A stretch of DNA of 64,000 nt. Source: Papaver somniferum. Its lineage: Eukaryota > Streptophyta > Magnoliopsida > Ranunculales > Papaveraceae. The translations under genes were made by a program, and so were the position numbers. The stretch is from assembly GCF_003573695.1 (NCBI RefSeq), contig NC_039362.1, positions 10,050,489 to 10,114,488 of the forward strand. The letters run 5' to 3'. The notes under the pieces are model-generated. The model saw only the letters and a list, made by a program, of their open reading frames with translations. It was not told the DNA's origin and did no database searches. How positions within the stretch are numbered: position 1 is the first letter of the stretch; each line of letters begins with the position of its first letter. Of the stretch, positions 44,821 through 57,632 are shown piece after piece.

Positions 44821-44828
44821 TATATAAG
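44821..44828 (+). promoter_or_regulatory. Probable TATA box of the hAT transposase gene
   Basis: TATATAAG follows the GGTACCG-rich subterminal region and is followed by a CT-rich leader (44860-44960) typical of plant 5' untranslated regions. A donor-like site GTAAGTAATTTT lies at about 45063 and an acceptor TTTCATTTCAG at about 47658, so a large 5' leader intron is likely. Confidence 0.5.
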
Positions 44829-45897
44829 CTCTGAAGAAATTCTTAGGGTTTCAGTTCCCTTAATTTTTTTCTCGCCTCTTCTCGCATCTTCTCAGTACTT
44901 CTCTCTGAGAAGGAGAAGAAATTCTCCCCTTCTTCTGATCTTCATCTTCTCTGTTAACCTTCAATCAAACCTTCAAACTATTAAAAGTTCAAACCGTATT
45001 ACTTCGTCTGTTTCTTCGTTTTTAATTCCGGTGTGAAGAAAATTAGAAGAACAATTCCGGTGGTAAGTAATTTTTAATTTTTTGATTTTAATTTTTGTAT
45101 GCATGTCTGTGAATCACTGAATCTGTGATTGAGATTAACGGATTGTTGTTTTCTCTAGCGAGTAGCGGCTTAAAGGCTATTTTAAAATGTTTTTTAATTA
45201 CTGAGAGGACGAATCTGTGGTATTTTTTGTTGAATCATAATCTTTTTAACTAACCTAAATTTGTTTAGTTAGGTTTTTAGATTGCGTCTTGGTTTAGCTA
45301 GATGGGTCTTGCGATTCTGGTGACGATTGAGGTGTGAATCATTGGAGTGAAATCTAGGGTTTGGGATGATTATAAATGGGAGAAAGAAAAGGTAGATTAG
45401 ATCAGTATTATTAGTGTAAGTCTTTATTAAAAATCAAATTGAAGAGTTATTAAGAATGATTTTATTGAAGCTGATGATGACTGTTTTGAGCATCTGAAGT
45501 GGGTTTATTTCTGTGCAAATCTTAATTAATAATAAAATGGAAATGTAAGTGATGAAGATCAATCAGTTTTATAGAGTGGGTTTGTTTCAATTACCCATGT
45601 TTAGTTTTGAGAAGTAACAAGGATTTCTGTTTCTGTATGATTCACATAGCAGAAGCTTATAATATAAGGCTTTGCTGTTGAGTTTTTGAGATGCCTACTT
45701 GGTGTGACAGGTTCCAAGTATAAAGCTTTGATAAAGGTTGCAAGAGTAGCATAGCCTGTTCTTCTTTCCGTCTATAAGCTGGTGAATCAGCTTTGGCAGC
45801 TGCTGTTCAACCCATAGCATGCAGAGAGTAAAAGTCTTGTATTTGAGATTGATTTTGTTTTTATTTTCGAACTCTTGTAGTGTGTTAAATTTAAACC

Positions 45898-46647
45898 CTA
45901 AAGTTTGAGACTAATATGAATGTTTTGGATGGTGCAGGGGGTATGTTGGATACACAGTTCTGGAGTTATTAACTATTCTCTACAATCACCTTAGTTACTA
46001 CACATCTCAGACCTGCAATTGAAGTTTTAGGTAACATTCAGACTATCTCAACTCCAACACACTCAACTGCATTGAGTACATATATTGCTCAAAATTTCAA
46101 CATTCATCTAAAATTCATCCTCAGCTGCGTTACATAATCCTTGACAGCAATACTATAACTCAAGCTCAACTACAACACAAACTAAAACCTCATCTGCAAC
46201 TTCAATTTGAAGTACACATCATTCCCAACCACAATTCATCCACCACCATACACAACACCCTTAGCTGTAAAACCATTCTGCTACTGAAGTACACTTGCAA
46301 CTCCAATTCAACATCACTGCCAGATCTAATTCTTCTTAATCTGCAATTGCATACTCAGAATACAACCCAATTGTAATTGCAATACTCTCTGCAATCTGAA
46401 CTCCATAATCTTGACTTGAGCCATAACACCAACAACATCATCAAATACTTCCATTCATTTCAGTTCACAGGTGAACAAAGTCAACATCACCTGTATCTCC
46501 ATCTTAGCATTACCAATACATATACTCTCTATAATTACACCAGTTCAGTACTTCTAACAACCCTGCACACCTGTAAACTTCTAAAGTTTGAGACTAATAT
46601 GAATGTTTTGGATGGTGCAGGGGGTATGTTGGATACACAGTTCTGGA
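45898..46647. repeat. Perfect 67-bp direct repeats flanking a 616-bp G-poor block
   Basis: The repeats at 45898-45964 and 46581-46647 are identical over 67 bases (CTAAAGTTTGAGACTAATAT to the end TACACAGTTCTGGA). Between them lies a block rich in A, C and T and poor in G on this strand, unlike its surroundings. It lies in the presumed leader intron of the transposase gene. Confidence 0.85.
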
Positions 46648-47670
46648 TTCAGAGATTTTCTATTAAAGCTGGAGCTTCTTAGAGAAATTGTTGATTCGGG
46701 ATTTGAGCATCCATCTGAAGGCAATTTTTTTTTACTTGGATTCTTTTATGTTTTTTATTTGAATTAGCTATTTCTTTGTTTAAGAACAAATAACGATTTT
46801 GGAGAAGTAGGTCCTCTGCGAATTAACATTACATATTTATACTGTTTGATAACTAAACTACTTAAGTTAAATATTTTCCTAGGTATTTTTCCATTGCTGC
46901 AAACTATGTCCAAAAATTTCAATTTCTCTATAACCCACTAATGTACTATGTATGCCCATTGGAGTCATTTATGTCTTCCTCACTCTACTTCAAGGTGAAC
47001 CATACATGTTTGTACAACCACCCAAATGAGAAATGAAAAAAAAGGTAACTCCATTACTTATTACATGTAATTCTGGAAATGTGTTGTCTATTATAATTGT
47101 AATTCCACTGTAATTGTAACAAGGATCTATTGAACTTTGTGTTTATTGTTGCATTCTTAAGTATTGTTAATTTTTATTGTACTTTTGTATAGAATGCAAT
47201 AGATGTGATGAGGTAATATTGATCTACTGGGCTCACTTTGGATAATATAGTCTTATATGCATTTGATTATCTTAGAGATTTGGAGTTTGACTAAGCAATT
47301 GTATCCATTTTCTTCATCCAGGTAATACTGTATAGCTTTCCATTTTTGTTGAAATTCGGATCTTCATCCAGGTAACTGAAAAGTGCAACTGACTTGGATA
47401 CATTCAAATTATACATGTTGATTAGTGTATGTTGTTGCGCATAGGTGATAACTTGGCCTGAATAAAGAGAGTCTGAACTGTAGTTAACTCTCCAATCTTT
47501 TCTCCAAGTCTGCAAAACAATGAAACACTTATGCTTATGCAGTTATGCTTAGAACAATGTTTTTAATATTTATGAACTTTTATATGTATGAAGTATGATA
47601 CAATGTCTTTATTTCATTTCTTGTTTCATTTATTGTTTCATTTCTTGTTTCATTTCAGTCATAAGCTGGC

Positions 47671-50206
47671 ATGGATGCATCAAGTCAAGCTCATGAAACA
47701 GCTACTCCTACACCTACAACTGCTACACCTACCACTGCCACGGATACAGTTGTTGGATCCTCAATGCAACCAACAAATGAAGCAGCACAGCCAGAGACAG
47801 CAGCAGTAGATGTAGAAGCTACTTCTACTCAAAAGGGTGGTAGTAAGATAACTTCTAACGTTTGGAATTATTTCAAGAGGTTAAATGTTCAAGATGCTGC
47901 ATGCAATTACTGCAAGAAGGTGATAAAGGCTCATACTGGAAAGAATGGTACAAGTGGAATGTGGAAGCACTTCAACAGATGCAAGCAGAATCCTAACAAG
48001 CCAAGGCCAAAAGGACAACAAACTCTGACATTAAATCCTGCAGCACTGGGTGAGGATGAAGGTCAGTTAGTCTGTACTAATTTCAGTCAGGATAAATGTA
48101 AAATGGCAGTTGTTGAATTTATTATAATTGATGAGATGTCATTTAGAGCAGTTGAGGGTGAAGGTTTTAGGAGAATGATGCATGTCTTAGAGCCTAGATT
48201 TGTTGTGCCAAGTAGAATGACTATTTATAGATGTTTATTAGACATGTATGTATTAGAGAAAGAAAAGTTGAAAAATTACTTCAAGTCAACCAAGCAGAGG
48301 GTTAGTTTGACAACAGACACATGGACTTCACCAAACAATTTCAACTACATCTGTGTAACAGTTCACTTTATTGATCAGCAGTGGAAGTATCAAAAGAGAA
48401 TTATTATGTTTTGTAAGGTTAGTGGTCACAAAGGAATTGACATTGGTGAGATGTTAGAGAAGTGTTTGTCAGACTGGGAGCTTAAAGATGTGTTTACTGT
48501 CACTTTGGATAATGTGAGTGCCAACAAGGTAGCAATGGATTATTTGAAGACTAGTATTGTTTCAAAGACAGGGGCAGAAGAGAGAGCTAAGTACTTGCAT
48601 GTAAGTATATGTATATGAATATGAGTCATATGACTTATTTATTTATTTTACTTTCTACTTATTTATTAAAATATCTAATACTTGTTTGAACTTTGAATTC
48701 ACCTTTTCAGGTAAGGTGTGCAGCTCATGTACTTGCACTTGTGGTTAAAGATGTTGTGAGGGTCTACAACAAATCAATTGCAAGAATCAGGTCAGTTGTC
48801 AAGTATATAAAAGGTTCTCCATCTAGGTTGGCTAATATTAAGCGTTGTGAAAAATTAGTTGGAATAGAGTCTAAGGTAACATTGATATTAGATGTTAAGA
48901 CTAGGTGGAACAGCACATTCTTAATGCTACAGGCGGCAGAAGTGTTTGAAAAAGCATTTATTAGGTTAGAAAGGTATGACAAGGAATATCGGCAGTTGTT
49001 TTATTACCCAAAACATAGTGAGAAAGATCTACCTGATGCTAATGATTTTGATATTGATGTTAATGTTGGTGAAGAAGAAGAAGAATTTAGTGAAGAAGAA
49101 CAAGAAGAAGTTGAGGTGACAGGGAAGAAGAAGGCACAAAAGAAGAAGAAGAAGGTAGTAGTGAGGAAACCTGCTCCATGTGAAGAGGACTGGATCTTTG
49201 CCAGAGGACTTGTCAAATGTTTGAAAGTATTCTTTGATGCCACTGTTGCATTTTCAGCCTCGACTAAGGTAACAACAAACACTTTCTTATGGAAATTAGT
49301 TATCATATATGAGCAACTAGTTGAGTTTAGAGATAATGTAGATGAAGATCCTTTTATTGCTACTATGGCTGGAAAAATGTTTAAGAAGTATAACAAATAT
49401 TGGGGTGATTATGCAAAGATGAACCCTACAATCTTTTTTGCCATGTTGTTAGATCCTAGAGAGAAAGAAAAAGGACTACAATTTGCTCTTGATCTCTTGT
49501 ATGGGAAGAGTTCTTCTAAGGTTGAATCTGTTATGAAGCTTGTTAAGTTGGATTTTAAGATTATATTTGAAGAATATAAGGATGTTTATTCAGTTCATGA
49601 GGAGTCAAGTAGTTCTATCCAGGGACAAGCCAAAGCAGTGGTAAGTAAACCAGTGACAGGGCCAAGTCGTATGAAAGAGTTGATGTCAAGGAGTAAGAGG
49701 TTCAAGAAAGGCCCAAATGATGATGAGGGAAAAACAGAGTTGGATAAATATTACATTGACGAGTATGAACAAGGTGAAGGAGAAGATGATGAGGAGGAGT
49801 TTGACTTATTGGGTTGGTGGAAGACCAACAGTACAAAGTATAAGATACTTGGACATATGGCTAAGGACATATTAGCCATTCCTGTGTCTTCTGTTGCCTC
49901 TGAGTCTGCTTTTAGCACAGGAAAGCGAGTCTTAAGTCCTTGTAGAAGCTCTTTATCTACAAGGACAGTTGAGGCATTGCTTTGCACACAAAGCTGGCTA
50001 AGGAAGCCAATACAACTTGATCTTCTATCTGATTACATACCAGATGATGATGTTGAAATTGAAGAAGGTAACATATTACATTATTACTTGTGTTTGGCAG
50101 TAATAGATATAGTCTAATGGTTACTAACTGCTATTATTTTTTTTTTGCAGCGTTACTTGGTCCTATCAACAATGATGACACCACAAGTGTTGCTGACATG
50201 GATTAG
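47671..50206 (+). CDS. hAT transposase, three exons, 780 residues
   Basis: Catalyses excision and insertion of the element in the nucleus. Exons 47671-48600, 48711-50067 and 50151-50206; introns of 110 bp (GTAAGTATAT to CCTTTTCAG) and 83 bp (GTAACATATT to TTTTTGCAG). No stop or frameshift interrupts the reading. Domains in order: a Thr/Ala-rich N-terminus; a BED-type zinc finger (about residues 60-108, CNYC then HFNRC); the RNase H-like core with Asp in TTDTWTS (about 215) and Asp in VTLDNVSA (about 279); RCAAHVLAL; TRWNSTFLML; an acidic and Lys-rich insert (KKKAQKKKKK, a possible nuclear signal); and the hAT C-terminal dimerisation domain (about 650-745, ending near TQSWLRKP). Length fits autonomous hAT transposases. 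Start is the first ATG after the leader acceptor. Confidence 0.92.
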
Positions 50207-51550
50207 AAGATCAATATTCAAGGCTACTACAACACTGCTAGACTGCTAGTTGTTCTTTTATCCGATTTTCTCATTTTCAAGACTTAGTGTGTGTCTGTGA
50301 CTACTGCTACTTCTTTTTTAAGATTTTCAAGACATTGTTTGTTTGGTTTGCTATTAATATTGCTACTTATTAGTTGTTGCTTTGAGATATTGAAAAATAG
50401 GTAAAAGAGTAAAAAACAGGGCAGTAGGTTTTTTTTTTTTTTTTTTTCCCTGAAATGGAACCGGAACCGGTACCGGTACCGACCGGAACCGGCCGGTCCA
50501 AAATGGAACCGGAACCGAGGTACTCGGTACCGGGACCGGTCCATTTTTTTGGTACCGAAGGGTGTAAGGTACAGGTACTCGGTCTCGGCAAGAACCGAGC
50601 CGAACCGTACCGTGTGCACCCTTATTCATGAGTATGTAAACATACTTAACCGATTTTAGAACTTAACCCACTCAAGCATGCAAATGGGTACGCATACCTA
50701 AGTTCCCGGACGTGGTTTTGTTCACCAGTATGCAGACGGGTACGCATACTGTCGTTCATGACCGAACTCAGTTGAATCGGTACGCAAACGGGTATGCATA
50801 CTGTAGTTCCCGGACTTGAACCATTGAATCAGTACGCACATGGGTATGCATACTAAATTCCCGGACTTGACATACACATGTAACAGTTAGCATACAAGTA
50901 CGCATACTGTGATATATCCAATCAATGGTTAATGTTTTAAACTCCCTTTTTAATCATTGAAACATTCTTGGAAGACGATAATAGATGTCTCACACAAACT
51001 GTTAGTTTCAAAGCATTTTTCAAGTGATCAATGGATCAATACGAAACATTCTGAGTCTACATCAAGTGACTGTCCCACACAAATCATGTAAGATGTTACC
51101 AGGCGATTTTCACATGATCATACTTTGACTTTTGTCAAGAATAAAGATGAACTTGGTTAAAACGAAAGCTTACCAACACATATTTCAAGAAATATGTAAG
51201 CGAGTTAAACTCAGCTCAAAATATCAAATGTGTATAATGTAAAGTCTATATAGCTATACGACTTTTCTCTCAATAGGAGATAGAATAGAAATAGACTTCT
51301 GAGTGATAGATGAATTCAAGTCTCCACATACCTTTTGTTGATGAAGTTCCACAAGCTCCCCTTAGTAGTTCTTCTTCTTCTTCAATTGATGAACGTCGTG
51401 AGGTCTAAATCTCAATTACACATTTCTATCATAATCCGAGACATGGCTATAAGTTGACTAGAAATCAAGACTTATAGTTTTGACAACTAAACTTGACAAA
51501 CAAGCTTGAGATAGCAATGCTTGCGAGTTCGACCGAGCAGTGCTCTAATA

Positions 51551-53015
51551 ATATCCCCCTTTTTCAATTTTAGTGACAAAACTATCAATACGTATGGATT
51601 ACAAAATAAATAAACTTTGTAGCTTCTCATCCAAATGCTTGATTTCCTTGGTTCTTCAACATTACTCGAAATCTTCGTCACTTCCAAGTACTCCAGTGTT
51701 TCTGAACGTGTTCAACTTAGCATCATAGTTTTTGAAGATCCATAGCCATAACAATAAGAAAACAATTGTTCTCAATTATTGTTATACAATGTCATAGTAT
51801 TATTACACATCATCGAAGTTCAATTGTATCACAACATTGACAATAATACTACGTTAATATGTATCACTCCCCCTTAGTCAATACTTCATCTCACAGTGAA
51901 AACCACTCCCCCTTATATAATAATCTGTAAACCATATGTATATGTAGTGTGAACTAAAAAATAATTCTCCCCCTTTTTGTCAATATAAATTGGCAAAGGT
52001 ACAAAAACCAGTGGGATCATAATGAAATTCTCAAAGAGATATTTCATGACTAAAAGAAAACATATCAACTTTGTTTCAATGATTTCACATAGTCAAAACT
52101 TAGTGTATTCATCAAGGAGTGTATAAAGATACAAGAAAACTCCTACAATATTCCACAACCGCACTCCCCACAAAGATTTGGCAATTAAGCATAAGTTCAA
52201 TTAAGAACTCTCCCCTATAAAATTTCATTCCCGAAAGAACAACAAGAGCGACCTTACTTTTGCAAGAAAAGAAGGATTTCTTTGGACATTAACAAATCAC
52301 ATGAAACATGAATTTGTATCCAGAAAACTCAATTAAGTTAACCACAAAGGAACCTTAATTATTGGTTTATCGGAAATGCTCAACATAAGAAAACTTACGA
52401 AGCCATACAATACTTTTACATAGAAGTGGATCAAGGAAAGATCAATACTGCAGAATATTTGCATAATGATACCATAGACTTCATCTTTGACATCAAAAGT
52501 TCATTATATTTTCCATCAGTATTTGCATAATGACACAATAGACTTAACTTTTGACATATATGGGACAATCATAGTTCACGGACGTAAATACATATATCCC
52601 ATAACATTATATGCAATATATAAAACCAATAAAGATTAATTTTGCAAAATTATCTTCCAAATGAATTTTAGAATTTAAATAAATAAATCTAAAAACATTT
52701 GAAGATGAAAATCGTTGGCAATAGCTATGTGTAATCACAATATATGCTATTCCAAACACTAGTTATCCTTCTTCAAACACAAGAATAAATGCTCATAAGA
52801 AGTTTCCTAGACATTAAGACCTCTGAAAAATTCTTTATCGTCCCCGAACTCCTTGTCGTCAACATCCATTGGAACATATGGTTCATGAAGGAATGAGTCA
52901 ATTCCAACAAACCTTATTGACTGATGCCGAACCAGGGCCTTCTAAATTTCAATAGTTCTTAGAATAATATCCTTTATTTGTTGAATCTCCTTCCTTGTTT
53001 CCTCCAACTCTTCTT
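51551..53015 (-). mobile_element. Internal remnant of Copia copy C2
   Basis: Reading on the minus strand from the right: the end of the extra ORF also seen at 57267-57632 (here 52840-53010, with an in-frame stop), a shortened 3' noncoding region with only about one hairpin unit left (52320-52400), and three GGGGGAG polypurine tracts (near 51970, 51912 and 51875) plus AAAAAGGGGGATATT next to the LTR (51550-51566). Gag and the primer site are gone; the remnant abuts the end of the next LTR at 53016. Confidence 0.7.
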
Positions 53016-55434
53016 AAAAAGCGGGGGTCTAACAACACCACCCAATATTTCTCTTAGCAATCTGTATGGACTAACTCCGAAATACTTTTCTAGAGAATCA
53101 ACTAGACAGGCAGACTCAATCCAGATATAAAGTATCTCAAGGATTTATTATCTCAACTCTCGATTTGATTTCTACTCAAGCTAAAATCAATATCGCGTCT
53201 TTGTCAAAGAGAGATAACTTGGACGGTACCAAAGACCAATATCCAAGGATCAATCAACTACAATCAACAACAAAAAGTTGGATTAGAGAAGTTGATGATC
53301 ACGAACGCACAACCTGTATTATTTCTATTATATAAAATATAATGCGGAAAAGAAATAACACAGACACCAGAAGTTTTGTTAACGAGGAAACCGCAAATGC
53401 AGAAAAACCCCGGGACCTAGTCCAGATTGAATACACATTGTATTAAGCTGCTACAGACAGTAGCCTACTCCAAGATAACTTTGGACTGATCTATAGTTGA
53501 ACCCCTATCAATATCTCACTGATACAAGGTACAGTTGTACTCCTACGCCTCTGATCCCAGCAGGACACTGCGTACTTGATTCCCTTTGCTGATCTCTCCC
53601 ACAACAAAGAGTTGTTGCAACCCAAAATCACAGACTTGATAATAAACGAATCTGTCTCACACAGAAAAGTCTATCGAAAGGATAAATCTGTCTCCCACAT
53701 ATAAACCCTAGGTTTTGTTCCGTCTTTAGATATAAAATCAAGGTAACAGGAACCAATTGACAATCCGGACTTATATTCCCGAAGACCAGCCTAGATTAAT
53801 CAATCACCTCTCTATAATCCTTCTTGACTACACAAGCGGATTGTCGAGGAATCACAAACATTGAGACGAAGATGTTTGTGACTTCTTTATCTTGCCTATT
53901 GGAGAACTCTCACGATCTCAAGCCAATCAATGGATTGTACTCGTACGATAGAAGATGCAAGATCATATCACACTACTACGATAAAAGTAGTATCGGTATG
54001 GCTTCACAATCCCAATGAAGTCTTCGAGTCGTTAACTCGAGTTTAGAGAAGAAACTCAAGATTTAATGGAGATCGACTCTGGCGAGAGCACTAGTAGCAC
54101 ACAGACGTGTGGGGATTGAGTTTTCTCAATGCTAGACGTCTCCTTTATATAGCCTTCAAATCAGGGTTTTGCCTTAGGTACAAAGCAATCCTTATTCACC
54201 GTTAGATGAAAACCTGATTTAGATTCAAGCAAATATCTCTCAACCGTTAGATCGAAAGACATATCTTGTCACACACACTTGGATACATGTTTACTGGGTT
54301 CGTGAAAACCATGCCCAAACGAGTACACGTATGTTGGTTCAACATGATAACCCAAAAGGTCAACCATATGAGCATCTCATATTAATCATGTTCTTCTTCA
54401 CCATAACTAGTTCGATTGACTCAAATGAACTAGTTAAGAGTTGTTCAATTCCTATGAGATCTTATGTAACTACACAAGACATAATTGAAACAAAGATGAT
54501 TTGATTCGATTAGAATCGGCTCATGAACATTATAGCCACGGCTTACATAAAGAATTCCTTAATAATTAATGTTTCATGTTCAGAGCACATCTTTAGATCA
54601 TAACCTCTTAAGTTCACAAACAAGTTCGCGGACTTAAGCTAATCGGTTGAGTTTTCCAAACTCAGCAGAAATTCTCGGGTCCAGAACTTCCGCCAGTTCG
54701 CGGACTGGGTTCGAGGACTTAGCACACAAACTAGTTTTGGAAATCGCAACAGATATTCTCGGTCGAGAACTTTCGTCAGTTCGCGGACTGAGTCTGCGGA
54801 CTGGGTTCACGGACTTGGAAAGTCAATTCCACAATCCTGCCGATTTCTCTTGATCAACAAAGTTCAAAAACTTCGGTTCAAGGAATACATGGTTATATAA
54901 TCTAAACTCTCATTTCAATCATTGAAACATTCTCAGAGGGTGATATTCAGTCCTGAATAACAACAGACCTTTCTCGTCAGAGCAATTTCCAAACAGATTG
55001 AAACTTTCATGACTTTCGTCACTAGGTGAAGATAAACCTGATCAAAGCGAGACTCTTTACCAACACATGATTTCGAGTAAAAGATAAGCAATGAATACTC
55101 AGCTCGAAATATCAAGTGTATATGATCTAGTATATATAGCATACGACTTTTGTCTCATAAGAAGTAGGAGAAGAATAAATAGACTTTCGAGTGATAGATA
55201 AGTTCAAGTCTTCACATACCTTTTTGTTGATGAAGTTCCACGGTTCCTTAGTGTAGATCTTCGTCGTTGTCGTTGAATCGCAATGAAGTCCTTGAGCTCA
55301 ACTACACTTTTCCTATCCTAGTATGAGACTAAGCTAATAGGCTAGAAATCAAGACTTTATAGTTTTGATCACTAACATTGACAAACATGCTTGATATAGA
55401 AACGCATGCGAGGTTGACCGAGCTATGCTCTAAC
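53016..55434 (-). mobile_element. Full-length family C LTR between two internal regions
   Basis: About 2419 bp on the minus strand, from GTTAGAGCATAGCTCGG (complement near 55434) to GGTGTTGTTAGACCCCCGC (near 53021). It has the AGTCCGCGAACT-type repeats (54620-54820), as C1 does. It serves as the 3' LTR of C3 (internal region to its right), and abuts the 5'-deleted internal region of C2 on its left. Confidence 0.85.
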
Positions 55435-57266
55435 GATCTAACTATTAATACACATGGAATACGAAAAAAGATAAACTTTAGTGGCTCCTATTCCATAGTC
55501 TAATCTTCAACGTTCCATGAAATCTTCGTCCTTCCAAGTACTCCGATGATCCCAAAGGTTGTAAGTTTAGTATCACCCTTGTTGAATATTATCTATAAAA
55601 ATGAGAGAAATCGAGATTATCGATCATTACTATACAGTGTCATAGTATTATTATGAACATCAAAGTCCAATTGCATCACGACTTTAACAATAATACTATG
55701 GTGATATGTATCACTCCCCCATAGTCAATACTCCATCTCGATCATGGAAACCACTCCCCCTTACACAATGATCCGAAAACCATATGTATTTGTAGTGTGA
55801 CCTACAATATTTCTCCCCCTTTTTGTCAATAAAATTGGCATAGGTACAAGAACGGGATCATAATGAAATTTCCACAAGAGACATTTCATAGACCAAAAGA
55901 AACACAACATATCATCTTAATTTAGATGCAATCTTATAGCCGAAGATAATAGCATTCATCAAGGAGTTTTGAAACGCAAGATAACCCCTATAAAATTCCA
56001 CAGCCGCACTCGCCGCAAGATATTACCATTAAGCACAAGTTCAAAAGAACTCTCCCCAATTTGATTTCATTCCCAAAGGAACAACAAGAGCGACCTTCAT
56101 TTCGAAAGAAAAGAAGGATTTTTATTTGGATACCAAAAACCAAGAATGATTTCTTATATCCAAAATTCAACCAAAATACTCACAAGTAAACCCATGAGTA
56201 TTCTAATTGAAATACGCAATTAAATCAAAACCACAAAAGTGATCAATTTAATTGAAAATGCTCAACATAAGTAAACTCACGGAGCAATAGGCTACGACTA
56301 AGTTAATCATATGGAGGTGACTAACTTAACCGTTCAAGTACTCAACATAAGGAAAACCTTACGGAATACGTGACTACATTAACCAGTAAAACATGATAGT
56401 GTAGCCTTTCATATACTCAACACAAGAACTTGTGGAATATATGAAAACTCAATTAGATTAACTACAAGAGAACCTATAATTAATCTAATCGGAATACAAA
56501 AAAATAACCAACTAATCACCGAGGTAATCAATTTAATTATTTTGGGATCAACATAAGAGATTATGGGACCCCGACTAAGATTATCATGGAAGATGACCAT
56601 CTTAACCGCACAAGTACTCAACATAATAAGGAAAAACTTATGGAGTACAAAACTAAATAACCAAGGATGATTAATTTAGTTCATAATGCTCAACATATAG
56701 CATCTTATGGAACAACCAACAAAGCCAAGGTTAATCGACTTAGTTGTAAGGTGCTCAACATAAGACACACAATGGAGCCTTCACGGTAAAACATAATAAA
56801 ATGGATCAATGAAGATCAATACCGTGGATAACATACAAGGATCTATTCTATCTTTGCATCATTATATGCATAACGACATAATAGACTTTATCCTTGTCAA
56901 AAAAAAGATTTAATTCTATTTTCCATCAAAACATGATTGCATAGGCATAACTTTTGTATATGTCAAAAGTCCATTCGTCCTTTTATTAATACGAATATCA
57001 ATTCATGAACGACTTTAGTTTTGACCGCAATATGGGACCTTCAAGTTCACGGACGTAAACAATACATATCCCATAAAAAATATTGCAATATAACAAACCA
57101 AGAAAATACTGCAATAATCATCATCCTCCAAATATTTTTAGAATTTAATACCAATAAACCTAAAAAATAACATAAGAAGATGAAAACAAAAATAGCTATG
57201 TGTAATCACAATCATCGCTATTCAAGGCACTAGTTATTCTTCCATCTAAACCGAAAAGAAGACTTC
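55435..57266 (-). mobile_element. 3' noncoding region of Copia copy C3
   Basis: Aligns with the C1 3' region in reverse. It contains three polypurine tracts (complements near 55710, 55755 and 55818) but no tract directly beside the LTR. The hairpin array is at 56214-56770. No coding frame is supported. Confidence 0.7.
56214..56770 (-). repeat. Hairpin array in C3, counterpart of the C1 array
   Basis: The eight unit series with CTCAACATAA (complement of TTATGTTGAG) boxes at about 56260, 56341, 56417, 56548, 56618, 56690 and 56755. The unit near 56450-56490 has a longer stem here (GATTAGATTAA with TTAATCTAATT) than its damaged C1 counterpart near 8871. Unit order and arm sequences match C1. 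Confidence 0.75.
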
Positions 57267-57632
57267 CTAGGCTACAATGCCTTTGAGAAATTCAGCATCA
57301 TTCCCGAACTCCTTGTTGTCAACAGCCATTAGAACATATGGTTCACGAAGATAGGAGTTTATATCAATGAACTGTCTTGGATGACTATTTCGTACCAGGG
57401 CTCTCTGAATTTCTAAGGACTTTGACACAAAAGCCTTTATTTCACGAATCTCCTTTCTTACTTCCTTCAACTCATCAAGAACATCGGAAAACTTCTGCGA
57501 GTTAGAAGACACTGCCTTTGGCTTTCTTGTATTCCTCCTTTTTATTTTTCGGGACGGAGTTACAGGAGATTTTTCTTTTTCCTTGATCGATGGCTTAACA
57601 ATCATGTTGACATCACTTATCTCCATTGACAT
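57267..57632 (-). CDS. Extra small ORF between gag and the 3' noncoding region of C3
   Basis: 121 codons. N-terminal basic patch (RKIKRRNTRKPK), then a coiled-coil-like stretch DELKEVRKEIREIKAF, then REPYVLMAVDNKEFGND. The same frame is recognisable in C2 (complement of 52840-53010: HEPYVPMDVDDKEFGDD), with one stop there. I do not recognise the product. SIRE-type elements carry an env-like ORF with a coiled coil downstream of pol, so it could be a remnant of such an ORF; that is only an inference from position and the coiled coil. Confidence 0.5.
   Translation of the reverse strand: MSMEISDVNMIVKPSIKEKEKSPVTPSRKIKRRNTRKPKAVSSNSQKFSDVLDELKEVRKEIREIKAFVSKSLEIQRALVRNSHPRQFIDINSYLREPYVLMAVDNKEFGNDAEFLKGIVA

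Larger units (their letters stand above)
44575..50624 (+). mobile_element. hAT DNA transposon, 6050 bp, apparently complete
   Basis: Bounded by an exact 8-bp duplication TTCATGAG (44567-44574 and 50625-50632). Terminal inverted repeats start TAAGGGTGCACA at both ends. Next to both ends lie clusters of GGAACCG and GGTACCG motifs (44583-44755 and 50455-50612), comparable to the subterminal transposase-binding repeats of the Ac group. Between them are a promoter-like region, a long 5' leader with repeats, and a three-exon transposase gene on the plus strand. Eight-base duplication, BED finger and C-terminal dimerisation domain place it in the hAT superfamily. Confidence 0.95.
43515..51550 (-). 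mobile_element. LTR of Copia copy C2 (diverged subfamily), interrupted by the hAT element
   Basis: Runs on the minus strand from the LTR start near 51550 (TATTAGAGCACTGCTCGG) to 50633, then from 44566 to about 43515; about 0.5 kb of its end is missing. It aligns with family C LTRs at both ends but the middle differs: instead of AGTCCGCGAACT repeats it has repeats of GGGTACGCATACTG and TTCCCGGACTTG (50680-50880). It resembles the first two LTR starts at 61177-62179, so there are two LTR subfamilies in the window. Confidence 0.75.

Noticed and set aside
49004..49396. Minus-strand ORF opposite the transposase
   Set aside because: Shadow of the acidic/lysine-rich part of the hAT transposase exon 2.
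50284..50629. Minus-strand ORFs of 73-111 codons at the hAT right end
   Set aside because: Produced by GGTACCG repeats and the T run in the subterminal region; no protein features.
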